From: Woeseiaceae bacterium
GTDB lineage: Bacteria > Pseudomonadota > Gammaproteobacteria > Steroidobacterales > Woeseiaceae
Length of the DNA stretch: 46,701 nucleotides
Assembly: GCA_024640345.1 (NCBI GenBank)
Contig: JAHEFD010000015.1
Coordinates: 1 to 46,701, forward strand
Direction: 5' to 3'
Below the pieces are notes generated by a model. That model did no database searches. It was not told the DNA's origin and was given only the letters and a program-made list of their open reading frames with translations. Positions 17,097 to 29,093 of this stretch are shown here, one piece after another. Position 1 is the first letter of the stretch. Every line of letters starts with the position of its first letter. The position numbers and the translations under genes are program-made.

Positions 17097-18260
17097 TCAG
17101 GCAACGTTGACGATCGACTTTGATGACGCGCTGTAAACCTTGCGGATGATGTCCGGCATTACGGCTTCGGAGATCAGGAAGCCCTGCATTTTGTCGCACT
17201 CGATGGTTTTCAGGAACTCGAATGTCGCCTGATCCTCGACGCCTTCGGCGCAGACGGAGATTCCCAGGTTATGAGCGAGCCCGGTTACGGCGGCTAAAAC
17301 CTTTAAAGCGACCGGATTTTCCTGTGCGCGCTTCAGCGCGGCAGCATGAATCTTGATTTCGTCAAAAGGCAACTGCTCGAAAGTGCCAAGCGAGGACATT
17401 GCCGCAGCAAAATCGTCCAGCGATAGTCGAAAGCCCAGGCTCCTCATCTCCTTGAGAACCATCAGGTGGGGCGCCTGGGAGTTGACGACGTCCTGCTCGG
17501 TCACCTCGAAGGTGAAATTCGAACACTCCAGGCCCAGCTTTTTGACAATTCGCTGATAGTTATGAGCGAGGACGGGGTTGTTCAGCTGGCTCGATGCCAG
17601 GTTGATGCAGATATTCAGCTTAAGGCCCTGCTCGCGCCAGCGAAGCAATTGCGTGCCGGCCTCGAACAAGACAAATTCGCTGATGGGGCCAATAAGGTCG
17701 AATGCCTCGGCCTCAGGCAGGAACTCCAGCGGGCCGAGCAGGCCGTTTTGCGGATGTTTCCAGCGAATAAGGGCCTCCACCTCGCGGGTTTTCCATTGCG
17801 CAGTATTGGTACGTTCTACCTTGGGCTGATATCGCAGGAACAGCTCGCGCTTCAGGAGTGCTTTCTCAAGCTCTCCCTTGCCAAGCTTGAGCATGCGGCG
17901 GCGGCATTTTCGGAGGGCTGTATTCAGCCTGTCGCTGTCGAAATCCTCGGGAACCCATTCCACAATGGGATAGGCGGCGAGCGTCTTCGCCGCCCTGGCG
18001 CGATTGCTGGCCCTGAGTGTGCTCGCATTTGCGCAGACAACAAGGCCGAATTCAGCATGTCGCTTCGCCCTCACCAGGCTGTCGACAATCCCGTTGCTGA
18101 TGTCCTTTTCTCCGAGAACGACAAATCGACGCGACTGGCCGCCCATAAGCCGGTCCAGCGTATCGACATTACCGAAGTAGCTGAGAGTCAGGCTGAGCTC
18201 CCGCGCAACATCGATAACGGCCTGAGATCGGCCAAGGGATTCGCTCACAACGAGTAACAT
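17097..18260 (-). CDS. EAL-domain protein with degenerate receiver-like N-terminus (c-di-GMP phosphodiesterase candidate)
   Basis: A cytoplasmic protein of about 387 residues. Residues 1-120 look like a receiver-type fold (LLVVSESLGRSQAVIDVARELSL) without the usual phospho-acceptor Asp. The rest is an EAL domain: EALIRW, the Asn in NLASSQL, the Glu in FEVTEQD, DDFAAAMSSL, the Lys in DEIKIH, AEGVED, and MQGF. All the usual metal and catalytic residues seem present, so c-di-GMP hydrolysis is possible, but loop 6 reads DFAAAMSSL rather than DFGTGYSSL and KID is KIH, which may change activity or dimerisation. ATG at 18260 with GGAG eight bases before it is chosen; an ATG at 18302 in frame is weaker. 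It diverges from the atp operon. Confidence 0.85.
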   Translation of the reverse strand: MLLVVSESLGRSQAVIDVARELSLTLSYFGNVDTLDRLMGGQSRRFVVLGEKDISNGIVDSLVRAKRHAEFGLVVCANASTLRASNRARAAKTLAAYPIVEWVPEDFDSDRLNTALRKCRRRMLKLGKGELEKALLKRELFLRYQPKVERTNTAQWKTREVEALIRWKHPQNGLLGPLEFLPEAEAFDLIGPISEFVLFEAGTQLLRWREQGLKLNICINLASSQLNNPVLAHNYQRIVKKLGLECSNFTFEVTEQDVVNSQAPHLMVLKEMRSLGFRLSLDDFAAAMSSLGTFEQLPFDEIKIHAAALKRAQENPVALKVLAAVTGLAHNLGISVCAEGVEDQATFEFLKTIECDKMQGFLISEAVMPDIIRKVYSASSKSIVNVA

Positions 18261-18493
18261 ACTGAGTCTCCGTGCCGGGGGGTTAATTGACAGCAAATTC
18301 ATGTCGTTACTGGCCACTGCCCATGTGGCGGCCCGGCTGCAGCCTCTTTTATACGTGGGCAAATCGGACCAAGATGTGCCGTGCGTCGCAATGCGGGCAA
18401 TAATTGCAGGTGGAAGCCGGAAAATGCTTGAAACGGCCGCCTGGAACCCCATGAAACCCGTGCAAACTAGGGCTTTTGAAGTGTTCTCGTCTG

Positions 18494-18522
18494 TTGCCAT
18501 GACCCATCGTCATCACTATAAT
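18494..18522 (+). promoter_or_regulatory. Promoter of the atp operon
   Basis: TTGCCA at 18494-18499 and a perfect TATAAT at 18517-18522 are separated by exactly 17 bases, the best sigma-70 match in the window. A start near 18529 leaves a leader of about 100 bases before atpI. The hairpin with T-run at 18565-18606 lies inside this leader. Confidence 0.8.
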
Positions 18523-18564
18523 GCGCGGCCTGAGCAGGGGCCCGCTTGGACCGATAGACTTCAC

Positions 18565-18606
18565 AACGCCACCGACCGCCGGCTAGCCGACGGAAGTGGC
18601 GTTTTT
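18565..18606 (+). terminator. Terminator-like hairpin in the atp leader (possible attenuator)
   Basis: AACGCCAC (18565-18572) pairs with GTGGCGTT (18596-18603); the enclosed part holds an inner CGGC-TA-GCCG stem. Five T residues (18602-18606) follow the stem, so the shape is that of an intrinsic terminator. It lies downstream of the promoter at 18494-18522 and 22 bases before the atpI start, so it would affect the operon itself rather than a preceding plus-strand gene. A terminator for transcription arriving from elsewhere is the alternative. Confidence 0.6.
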
Positions 18607-18627
18607 AATGCCGGAGGCCAGCCAGAG

Positions 18628-19862
<1,235 letters not shown>

Positions 19863-19885
19863 TTTACTTAGGACAAAATCCTTAA

Positions 19886-20176
<291 letters not shown>

Positions 20177-20185
20177 ATATGCATC

Positions 20186-20223
20186 GCAGGAGCGGTTGCA
20201 GGAGCGGCGTCCCGCCGCGACTC
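20186..20223. repeat. REP-like palindrome between atpE and atpF
   Basis: GCAGGAGCGG occurs twice in direct orientation (20186-20195 and 20198-20207). The second copy begins a palindrome in which GCGGCG (20204-20209) pairs with CGCCGC (20213-20218) around TCC, with GAG/CTC extending the stem across a bulge. The GGAGCGGC...GCCGCGA pattern resembles the REP elements known from Pseudomonas and Xanthomonas-like genomes. A related copy lies at 25144-25167. It may stabilise the upstream atpE mRNA. Confidence 0.6.
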
Positions 20224-20253
20224 ATTCGCCTGCTTTGATACCGGGAGAAAACA

Positions 20254-20724
20254 TTGGACTTTAACCTGACTTTCATAGGCCAAACGATCGCGATGCTCGT
20301 GTTCGTCTGGTTCTGTATGAAGTTCATCTGGCCACCGATTATGACGGCGATCGAGGAGCGTCAGACAGAAATCGCTGACGGCCTTGCTGCTGCGGAACGT
20401 GGGCAACAGAGCCTTGATAAAGCGAAGTCTGAGGCCGACGAAATCGTTGGTGAAGCGCGCAAGCAGGCGACGAGTATTCTTGATCAGGCACACGCCCGTG
20501 CTAACGAGATTGTTGCCGAAGGCAAGGCCGACGGCGTCAAGGAACGTGAGCGTCAGCTTGCGGCAGCATCGGCCGAAGTCGAGCAGGAAACCAACCGGGC
20601 GCGCGAAGAATTGCGTGGCCAGGTTTCTGCGATTGCTGTTGCCAGTGCGGAAAAGATTTTGCGCCGCGAAATCGACGCCAAGACTCATGAAGATATTCTG
20701 AGCAAACTGGCGGCCGAGCTTTAA
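20254..20724 (+). CDS. atpF: F1Fo ATP synthase subunit b
   Basis: The peripheral stalk subunit: a single N-terminal membrane helix (FIGQTIAMLVFVWFCMKFIWPPI) followed by a long charged coiled coil rich in Ala, Glu, Lys and Arg. It has 156 residues, as in E. coli. The start is TTG at 20254, supported by CGGGAGAA six or so bases upstream and by the standard family N-terminus (DFNLTFIGQ); no ATG gives a complete protein. The unusual start and the REP-like spacer before it suggest modest translation, which suits two b per complex against about ten c. Confidence 0.96.
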   Translation: MDFNLTFIGQTIAMLVFVWFCMKFIWPPIMTAIEERQTEIADGLAAAERGQQSLDKAKSEADEIVGEARKQATSILDQAHARANEIVAEGKADGVKERERQLAAASAEVEQETNRAREELRGQVSAIAVASAEKILRREIDAKTHEDILSKLAAEL

Positions 20725-20733
20725 GAGCATCTT

Positions 20734-21297
20734 ATGGCTGACAACAATACAATTGCGCGACCCTACGCAAGAGCAGCATTCGAACTTGCCAGCGAAGGTA
20801 AAGAACTTGCTGGCTGGTCGGCGGCACTCGATGCAGCAAAAGACCTGCTCGCAGATGGTCGTGTATCCAAGTTCCTTGGAAATCCGGCGCTGACCGATGC
20901 CGAAAGGCTGGACTTCCTGACCGGGTTGTTTCAGTCGGCTGACGACAAGAAATCTGTATTGGGTGGTGGTGATGAGCACGGCACCAACTTCCTGAAGCTG
21001 CTGCTCGAATACGGCCGGGTGTCTGTACTGCCTGAAATTGCCGAACACTTCGATGCGCTCAAGGCCGCGATCGAAAATACCGTGGACGTGACGGTTACTT
21101 CTGCTGTCCGGATGGGCCCGGCACAGGAACAGTCGGTAGTGGCAGCACTTGAAAAGCGCCTCGGCCGCAAGGTCAACCTGTCTACTGAAATTGATGAAAA
21201 CCTCATCGGTGGTGCGGTCATTCGCGCCGGCGACGTTGTTATTGATGGTTCACTGCGCGCAAGGCTCGAAGGCCTCGCGAACGCGCTGACCGCTTAA
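20734..21297 (+). CDS. atpH: F1Fo ATP synthase subunit delta
   Basis: The cap linking the peripheral stalk to the top of F1. The 187 residues start with [14 protein letters not shown], standard for the family, and end with the conserved segment [27 protein letters not shown]. It begins nine bases after the atpF stop and ends 14 bases before atpA. It is slightly longer than the E. coli protein (177). Confidence 0.96.
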   Translation: MADNNTIARPYARAAFELASEGKELAGWSAALDAAKDLLADGRVSKFLGNPALTDAERLDFLTGLFQSADDKKSVLGGGDEHGTNFLKLLLEYGRVSVLPEIAEHFDALKAAIENTVDVTVTSAVRMGPAQEQSVVAALEKRLGRKVNLSTEIDENLIGGAVIRAGDVVIDGSLRARLEGLANALTA

Positions 21298-21311
21298 AAA
21301 GGAAATACGAA

Positions 21312-22853
21312 ATGGCACTCAAAGCTTCTGAAATCAGCGACCTGATTAAAGAGCGAATCGAGAAATTCGAGTCATCAGCGGAAGCGCGTGATGTTGGTAC
21401 TGTCATCGGTGTTACCGACGGTATCGTTCGCATTCACGGACTGGCTGACGCGCGTTACGGCGAAATGCTCGAATTCCCCGGCAACACTTTCGGCATGGCG
21501 CTGAACCTCGAACAGGATTCTGTCGGCGCGGTTGTACTCGGTGACTACAAACACATTTCGGAAGGCGACACGGTCAAGACGACTGGCCGTATTCTCGAGG
21601 TGCCGATCGGTGAGGCGCTGCTCGGGCGTGTAGTTGACGCGCTGGGTAACCCGATCGACGGCAAAGGCCCGATCGATACGGACCTGTCCGCGCCGATCGA
21701 GAAAGTGGCTCCCGGTGTTATTGAGCGTAAGTCGGTCGACCAGCCGGTACAGACCGGCCTGAAAGCTATCGACGCCATGGTGCCAATCGGCCGCGGCCAG
21801 CGTGAGTTGATCATTGGTGACCGCCAGACTGGCAAGACGGCAGTTGCGGTCGACGCCATCATCAACCAGGTCGGAACGGGCATTAAGTGCATTTACGTTG
21901 CTATCGGCCAGAAAGCATCATCCGTTGCCGGCGTTGTGCGAAAACTCGAAGAATCGGGTGCAATGGCTCATACCATCGTTGTAGCAGCAACCGCTGCCGA
22001 CAGCCCGGCCATGCAATACATCTCGCCGTATTCCGGCACCTCAATGGGTGAGTACTTCCTCGACAAGGGTGAAGATGCGCTCATTATTTTTGACGATCTC
22101 ACCAAGCAGGCCTGGGCTTACCGCCAGGTATCATTGTTGCTTCGTCGTCCGCCAGGTCGAGAAGCTTATCCGGGCGACGTTTTCTATCTTCACTCCCGCT
22201 TGCTGGAACGCGCCTCACGCGTCAATGCTGATTACATCGAAGAGATCACTGGCGGTAAAGTGAAAGGCAAGACTGGCTCACTGACCGCGCTGCCAATTAT
22301 CGAGACGCAGGCAGGTGACGTTTCGGCTTTCGTACCGACCAACGTTATCTCGATTACCGACGGCCAGATCTTCCTCGAGACGGACTTGTTTAACGCCGGC
22401 ATTCGTCCAGCGATCAACGCAGGTCTTTCGGTCTCACGTGTAGGTGGTGCGGCACAAACCAAGATCATCAAGAAGCTTGGTGGTGGCGTTCGACTTGCGC
22501 TTGCGCAGTATCGCGAGCTCGCGGCCTTCGCGCAGTTTGCGTCGGATCTTGACGAGACCACGCGTAAACAGCTCGAGCGAGGCCAGCGCGTAACCGAACT
22601 GATGAAGCAGAAACAGTATTCGCCACTGTCGGTTTCGGAAATGGCACTGTCCCTGTACTCGGTTAACGAAGGCTACATCGACAAGGTCGAAGTCGCCAAA
22701 GTCGGCGCGTTCGAAGCTGCATTACATGATTATGCACACGCAAATCATGGCGACCTGCTGGACCAGATCGACAAGACTGGCGATTACTCGGACGAAATTC
22801 AGGCAGGCCTGAAAGAAGTTTGTAATGGATTCGCCAAGAAGGGCGCTTACTAG
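21312..22853 (+). CDS. atpA: F1Fo ATP synthase subunit alpha
   Basis: The non-catalytic nucleotide-binding subunit of F1. The 513 residues equal the E. coli length. Walker A is GDRQTGKT (about residue 170), Walker B lies around [17 protein letters not shown], and the signature [17 protein letters not shown] is intact, including the Arg (SRVG) that reaches into the catalytic site. The N-terminal [12 protein letters not shown] helix that contacts delta is present. Codon use and spacing match the rest of the operon. Confidence 0.98.
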   Translation: MALKASEISDLIKERIEKFESSAEARDVGTVIGVTDGIVRIHGLADARYGEMLEFPGNTFGMALNLEQDSVGAVVLGDYKHISEGDTVKTTGRILEVPIGEALLGRVVDALGNPIDGKGPIDTDLSAPIEKVAPGVIERKSVDQPVQTGLKAIDAMVPIGRGQRELIIGDRQTGKTAVAVDAIINQVGTGIKCIYVAIGQKASSVAGVVRKLEESGAMAHTIVVAATAADSPAMQYISPYSGTSMGEYFLDKGEDALIIFDDLTKQAWAYRQVSLLLRRPPGREAYPGDVFYLHSRLLERASRVNADYIEEITGGKVKGKTGSLTALPIIETQAGDVSAFVPTNVISITDGQIFLETDLFNAGIRPAINAGLSVSRVGGAAQTKIIKKLGGGVRLALAQYRELAAFAQFASDLDETTRKQLERGQRVTELMKQKQYSPLSVSEMALSLYSVNEGYIDKVEVAKVGAFEAALHDYAHANHGDLLDQIDKTGDYSDEIQAGLKEVCNGFAKKGAY

Positions 22854-22880
22854 GCGGTAACTGGCCAGGGTAAAGAGACG

Positions 22881-25167
<2,287 letters not shown>

Positions 25168-25196
25168 GTGCGAGAGCAGTAAAAGAGACCCGTAAT

Positions 25197-25613
25197 ATGC
25201 CAACGATTCACGTCGACATTGTATCCGCAGAAGGCGAGATCTACTCCGGCGACGCCAACATGGTGTACGCACCTGCCCGTATGGGCGAGGTCGGCATTGC
25301 TCCTCGCCATGCACCGCTGTTGACGGCGTTGAAGCCGGGCGAGGTGCGGGTTGAAGATACTGAAGGCAAGGAACATTTCTTCTATGTGACGGGCGGCATG
25401 CTGGAAATTCAGCCGCACCTTGTCACCGTTCTCGCAGATACTGCCCTTCGTGGCGATCAGCTTGATGAAGCAGCGGCGCTGAAGGCGCAACAGGATGCCG
25501 AAGAAGCACTGCAAGGTGTTTCAGGTGAGACAGACCTGGCCCGGGCGCAGCTGGAACTGGCAGAAGCCCGTGCACGATACCAGGCGGCGCAGAAACTCAA
25601 AGGCAAGCGCTAA
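25197..25613 (+). CDS. atpC: F1Fo ATP synthase subunit epsilon
   Basis: The rotor-foot subunit that also damps ATP hydrolysis. The 138 residues have the N-terminal beta-sandwich (IHVDIVSAEGEIYSGDANMV; GIAPRHAPLLTALKPGEVRV) and the C-terminal two-helix part (residues about 88-138) that can insert into F1. Last gene of the operon, separated from atpD by 49 bases containing a REP-like element. A possible weak terminator lies at 25624-25654. Confidence 0.96.
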   Translation: MPTIHVDIVSAEGEIYSGDANMVYAPARMGEVGIAPRHAPLLTALKPGEVRVEDTEGKEHFFYVTGGMLEIQPHLVTVLADTALRGDQLDEAAALKAQQDAEEALQGVSGETDLARAQLELAEARARYQAAQKLKGKR

Positions 25614-25623
25614 ATTAGTCAAA

Positions 25624-25654
25624 AAAGGCGCTGGGTCCGTTTGCCTTCGCCTTT
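25624..25654 (+). terminator. Possible weak terminator after the atp operon
   Basis: AAAGGCG (25624-25630) pairs with CGCCTTT (25648-25654) around a 17-base loop, eleven bases after the atpC stop. The tail (CCTGCAAAG) has no T-run, so this is only suggestive. The region to 25782 is otherwise empty, with T-rich patches at 25671-25675 and 25689-25694. Confidence 0.35.
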
Positions 25655-25782
25655 CCTGCAAAGACTCTCGTTTTTCCGCTCCGCTCGTTTTTTCGCCTGC
25701 CAGTCCCGGTTCTCCATCACCGTGCTTTCAGTAGATCCCGACATCAATCCAGAGACTTGCTGACCTGGTTAATGTTCAGCCC

Positions 25783-27045
25783 TTAACGTTCCGACAAAAG
25801 GGCGGGCAGAAGCAATGGATCGCCATCAATCGGTGTGGTGATGGGCAACTCGAGGATCTCCATCAACAGCGGAAAGACATCAACCGCTTCTATCGCTGGA
25901 ATAACTTCGCCTTTTGGCAAACGCGGTCCTGTCGCTATGAACATGCCGTGCATATCTTCAAACTCTCGTGCCCAGCCATGATCGCCAGGCGATACACCCT
26001 TCGCTCGAAGGGCGGTGGAGAAGACCAGGTAGCCGGGATCGGCCTGAACCACGATATCGGCGAAGCCGGCTTGTTCCGTCGCCTGCCAGCTTGCCGGCAG
26101 GTCCTTACGAAGCATCGCTTTACCGTGCGGCCAGGATTCATTGATCGCGTTACGCACGACCATTGCCAGGTCAGGATCTTCTTCGGGCAAATAAATAAAC
26201 GCCGCCGCGCCGTGATCGACCACTATCAGTCCGTCGAGGTCTGTTACGTTGTCGATAATGAAAGGCGCTTCGTCAACCTTGCGTGCCGCCTGTCCATGGT
26301 CCGAGACGATGACGACATAGACTTCGTCGGCGATGGACAATTGATCGATACCATCAAGCAGCGATGAAATGTAGCCATCGACACGCTCAATCGCGGCGAG
26401 GCTCTGGCTGGAGCCGGGTGCATATCGATGTGTCGCCGTATCGACATCCTCAAAGTAAAGCGTAATAAGGTGAGGCCTCGTATCTTCGGGCATCGCGAGC
26501 CACTCCAGTGCTTTTTCGATGCGGGTCATGCCCGGCACGGTCGCATCAAACTGGTGCCAGTACGTCATTGGCACGCCATCGATCGGCGCTTCCGTCCCGA
26601 CGAAATAATAGGCAGCCGTCACCATTCCCTCATTCTCTGCCGCTACCCACACAGGTAGGCCGCCATACCAGGAAGCATCCTGCACAGTTTCGTGGTTTCT
26701 AAGGCTGTAATACCTGGATCGATCTTGGCTTGGAAACTCGTTGCCGATAAGTCGGTGATTGGCGGGAAAGAGCCCCGTCGCAATGGAATAATGATTGGGA
26801 AAGGTCAGCGTGGGGAAGACCGGGATCATGCGCTCGGCGCGGATTCCGTTCGCAGCAATCTTATTGAGCGTTGGTGTGTTGGCAAGGTCCGGGAAGTCCC
26901 AGCGCAACCCGTCAATTGACACAAGAATCAGGGTTGGTTTATCGCGTTGATCTGGTGCATTGACGCCACCGGAACCCACGGCCATTGCGGAGCCGGCTGT
27001 GAACAGCAAGACAAGAGTCGCTATGAGTTTTTGAATTCGCCTCAA
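25783..27045 (-). CDS. Exported ENPP-type phosphodiesterase (alkaline phosphatase superfamily)
   Basis: A secreted phospho- or pyrophosphodiesterase of about 420 residues. After a signal peptide (IQKLIATLVLLFTAGSAMA), metal Asp45 is in SIDG, the nucleophile Thr81 in PTLTFPNHYS, and further metal ligands in DVDTATHRY, VSDHGQ and GDHGWARE. This is the nucleotide pyrophosphatase/phosphodiesterase pattern; substrates could be nucleotides, nucleotide sugars or lysophospholipids. The preferred start is TTG at 27045 with GGGGA five bases upstream, matching the signal peptide; a longer open frame to 27135 runs into the divergent promoter area. It faces away from the CocE-like gene with about 110 bases between. 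Confidence 0.87.
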   Translation of the reverse strand: MRRIQKLIATLVLLFTAGSAMAVGSGGVNAPDQRDKPTLILVSIDGLRWDFPDLANTPTLNKIAANGIRAERMIPVFPTLTFPNHYSIATGLFPANHRLIGNEFPSQDRSRYYSLRNHETVQDASWYGGLPVWVAAENEGMVTAAYYFVGTEAPIDGVPMTYWHQFDATVPGMTRIEKALEWLAMPEDTRPHLITLYFEDVDTATHRYAPGSSQSLAAIERVDGYISSLLDGIDQLSIADEVYVVIVSDHGQAARKVDEAPFIIDNVTDLDGLIVVDHGAAAFIYLPEEDPDLAMVVRNAINESWPHGKAMLRKDLPASWQATEQAGFADIVVQADPGYLVFSTALRAKGVSPGDHGWAREFEDMHGMFIATGPRLPKGEVIPAIEAVDVFPLLMEILELPITTPIDGDPLLLPALLSER

Positions 27046-27155
27046 ACCGATCCCCAAAGTGGTTGATCGTCCGAGTTTAGCAGTCTTCTTTTGACGGCAC
27101 CGGGTGAGCCGCCTATCCTTGGGCAAAACTACCAATCACAATACCGGGGGACAAC

Positions 27156-29039
27156 ATGCGGCCATGGTGGAGCGCCTTTAATGGTGCCGTTTTTTTCCTG
27201 TCACTGATCATCTTCGCGCCGCTCGCGCTGGCGCAGGATGCTGATCCGGATGCTGCGAAATTCAGGGCGATCTCCGAGTCCGATACGATGCTCATGGTAC
27301 CCATGCGCGATGGCGTTAAGCTGGCCACAGACGTCTATCTGCCCAAGGGTGACGGGCCGTTTCCGGTCGTGTTTGTAAAGACGCCCTACGACTTCAACAA
27401 GATCACCGGCTCATCTCTGCAGATGGCGATCGAGGCTATCGAACACGGTTATGCATTCGTGGTGCAGAATGAGCGAGGCCGTTATTACTCTGAGGGTGAA
27501 TGGGAGATTCTCGGGCGTCCGCAAACCGATGGCTACGACGCAATGAGCTGGATCGCGGATCAGCCGTGGTCGAGCGGCAAGGTAGCAACCTGGGGCTGTT
27601 CTTCCACCGCTGAATGGCAGCTCGCCCTGGCAGCGCAAAATCACCCGGCCCATGCTGCGATGATTCCAATGGCATCCGGCGCCGGTATCGGCCGGGTCGG
27701 CGAATACTACGAACAGGGCAACTGGTACAAGGGCGGGGTCCATCAAACCCTGTTCACCGTATGGCTCTATGGAGTGCAACAGAACCTTCGGCCACAGTTT
27801 CCCGAAGGATTGACGCAGGAGCAGTTACAGCGGCTGCGTAAAGCCTACGATCTTGCAGCCAATATGCCGGAGATGGACTGGGCGAAGCACATGAGAAAGC
27901 TTCCTTCAGTCGACTGGCTGAAAGATGCTGATGGTAATGACGGACCTGGCGCTGCCCTGATGTCGCGTAAGCCGAACGATGCCGCCTGGTACGAAGGCGG
28001 CCTTTATCACGATAATGAAGACTTTGGCGTACCTGCGTTCTGGTTCAACAGCTGGTTCGATGTCAGCCAGGGGCCTAACCTGGCGCTATACAACCACGTA
28101 CGGAACAACGCCACTGACAAGACAGTTCGTGACGGTCAATACGTCGCCATTGCGCCGACGCTGCATTGCGGATTCTTCCGCACGCCCGAGCATGGCGACC
28201 TGGTTGCCGGCGACCTGAATGTAGGCAACGCGACATTCCCCTACTACGACACGATATTTGCGTTTCTCGACACGTATCTGAAAAAGGGCCGAACGGATTT
28301 TCACAAGAACACACCGCGCGTTCAGTTTTACACAATGGGGCGCAATAAATGGGAATCTGCCAATACCTGGCCGCCCGAAGATGCCGTCCCGATGACGATG
28401 TACCTCGACAGCGGCGGGCACGCCAACAGTGTATTCGGCAACGGAACAATTTCTCTGAGCGCTGCCAGTGGATCAGCGAGTGATTCGTTTACCTACGATC
28501 CAATGAACCCGGTGCCCTCACTTGGCGGCGGCGTCTGTTGTAATCGCGGCGCAGCGCTCGGGGGAAGTTATGACCAGCGCGGAATCGAGGCGCGGGCCGA
28601 TGTGCTTGTCTACACGAGCGAGCCACTTGCAGAGGCGCTTGACGTGACCGGCTTCATACGCGCGAAGCTTTATGTTTCATCCGACGCGAAGGACACGGAC
28701 TTCACCATCAAGCTGGTGGACGTTTATGCGGATGGCACGGCCTATAACGTTGACGACACAATCCTGCGCGCGCGCTTCCGTGAGGGATACGACAAGGAAG
28801 TATTTATGGAGGAAGGCAATGTATACGAGCTGAACCCAACGGCGATGTCGACCAGCTACGAGTTCAAGGCCGGCCATCGTATTCGTGTAGAAGTCTCTTC
28901 GAGCAAGTTTCCACAATACATGCGCAACCTGAATACGGGTGGCAACAACTACGACGAAACAGAAGGTGTGATTGCACGTAATGCATTGCATCACACGCCT
29001 GAGTACCCGTCTCAGATCATTTTACCGGTTCGACAATAA
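27156..29039 (+). CDS. CocE/NonD-family exported hydrolase (X-Pro dipeptidyl-peptidase superfamily)
   Basis: A 627-residue alpha/beta-hydrolase with a signal peptide (FFLSLIIFAPLALAQ). The domain start is VPMRDGVKLATDVYLPKGDGPFPVVFVKTPYD, textbook CocE/NonD. The nucleophile is probably Ser149 in WGCSSTAEWQ, where the usual GxSYxG has become GCSST. The C-terminal jelly-roll (residues about 480-620; VTGFIRAKLYVSSDAKDTDFTIKLVDVYADG) is the PepX C-terminal type. Family members cut esters, glutaryl-amides or X-Pro dipeptides; the precise substrate is unknown. A palindrome at 29053-29067 follows, then the M55 gene 54 bases after the stop. Confidence 0.9.
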   Translation: MRPWWSAFNGAVFFLSLIIFAPLALAQDADPDAAKFRAISESDTMLMVPMRDGVKLATDVYLPKGDGPFPVVFVKTPYDFNKITGSSLQMAIEAIEHGYAFVVQNERGRYYSEGEWEILGRPQTDGYDAMSWIADQPWSSGKVATWGCSSTAEWQLALAAQNHPAHAAMIPMASGAGIGRVGEYYEQGNWYKGGVHQTLFTVWLYGVQQNLRPQFPEGLTQEQLQRLRKAYDLAANMPEMDWAKHMRKLPSVDWLKDADGNDGPGAALMSRKPNDAAWYEGGLYHDNEDFGVPAFWFNSWFDVSQGPNLALYNHVRNNATDKTVRDGQYVAIAPTLHCGFFRTPEHGDLVAGDLNVGNATFPYYDTIFAFLDTYLKKGRTDFHKNTPRVQFYTMGRNKWESANTWPPEDAVPMTMYLDSGGHANSVFGNGTISLSAASGSASDSFTYDPMNPVPSLGGGVCCNRGAALGGSYDQRGIEARADVLVYTSEPLAEALDVTGFIRAKLYVSSDAKDTDFTIKLVDVYADGTAYNVDDTILRARFREGYDKEVFMEEGNVYELNPTAMSTSYEFKAGHRIRVEVSSSKFPQYMRNLNTGGNNYDETEGVIARNALHHTPEYPSQIILPVRQ

Positions 29040-29052
29040 CCGGTTGCGGGTG

Positions 29053-29084
29053 CAGAGCCAGGCTCTGACCCCGCTTTACAGGGG
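29053..29084. repeat. Tight palindrome downstream of the CocE-like gene (REP-like or terminator)
   Basis: CAGAGCC-A-GGCTCTG (29053-29067) is a perfect palindrome around one base, followed at once by CCCC (29069-29072) and GGGG (29081-29084), which make a second stem. There is no T-run. The pattern could be a small interspersed repeat, or an mRNA-stabilising structure between the CocE-like and M55 genes. Confidence 0.45.
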
Positions 29085-29093
29085 ATGTCTTGA

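Noticed and set aside
16891..17136. Small plus-strand open frame between SPFH and EAL genes
   Set aside because: Arg/Pro-rich, no ribosome site, runs into the end of the EAL gene.
17466..18257. Plus-strand open frame of 263 codons across the EAL gene
   Set aside because: It is antisense to a clear EAL domain with intact motifs and has no recognisable domain.
18301..18627. Long N-terminal extension of AtpI
   Set aside because: The open frame continues upstream but spans the atp promoter and leader hairpin; AtpI of normal length starts at 18628 after GGAGG.
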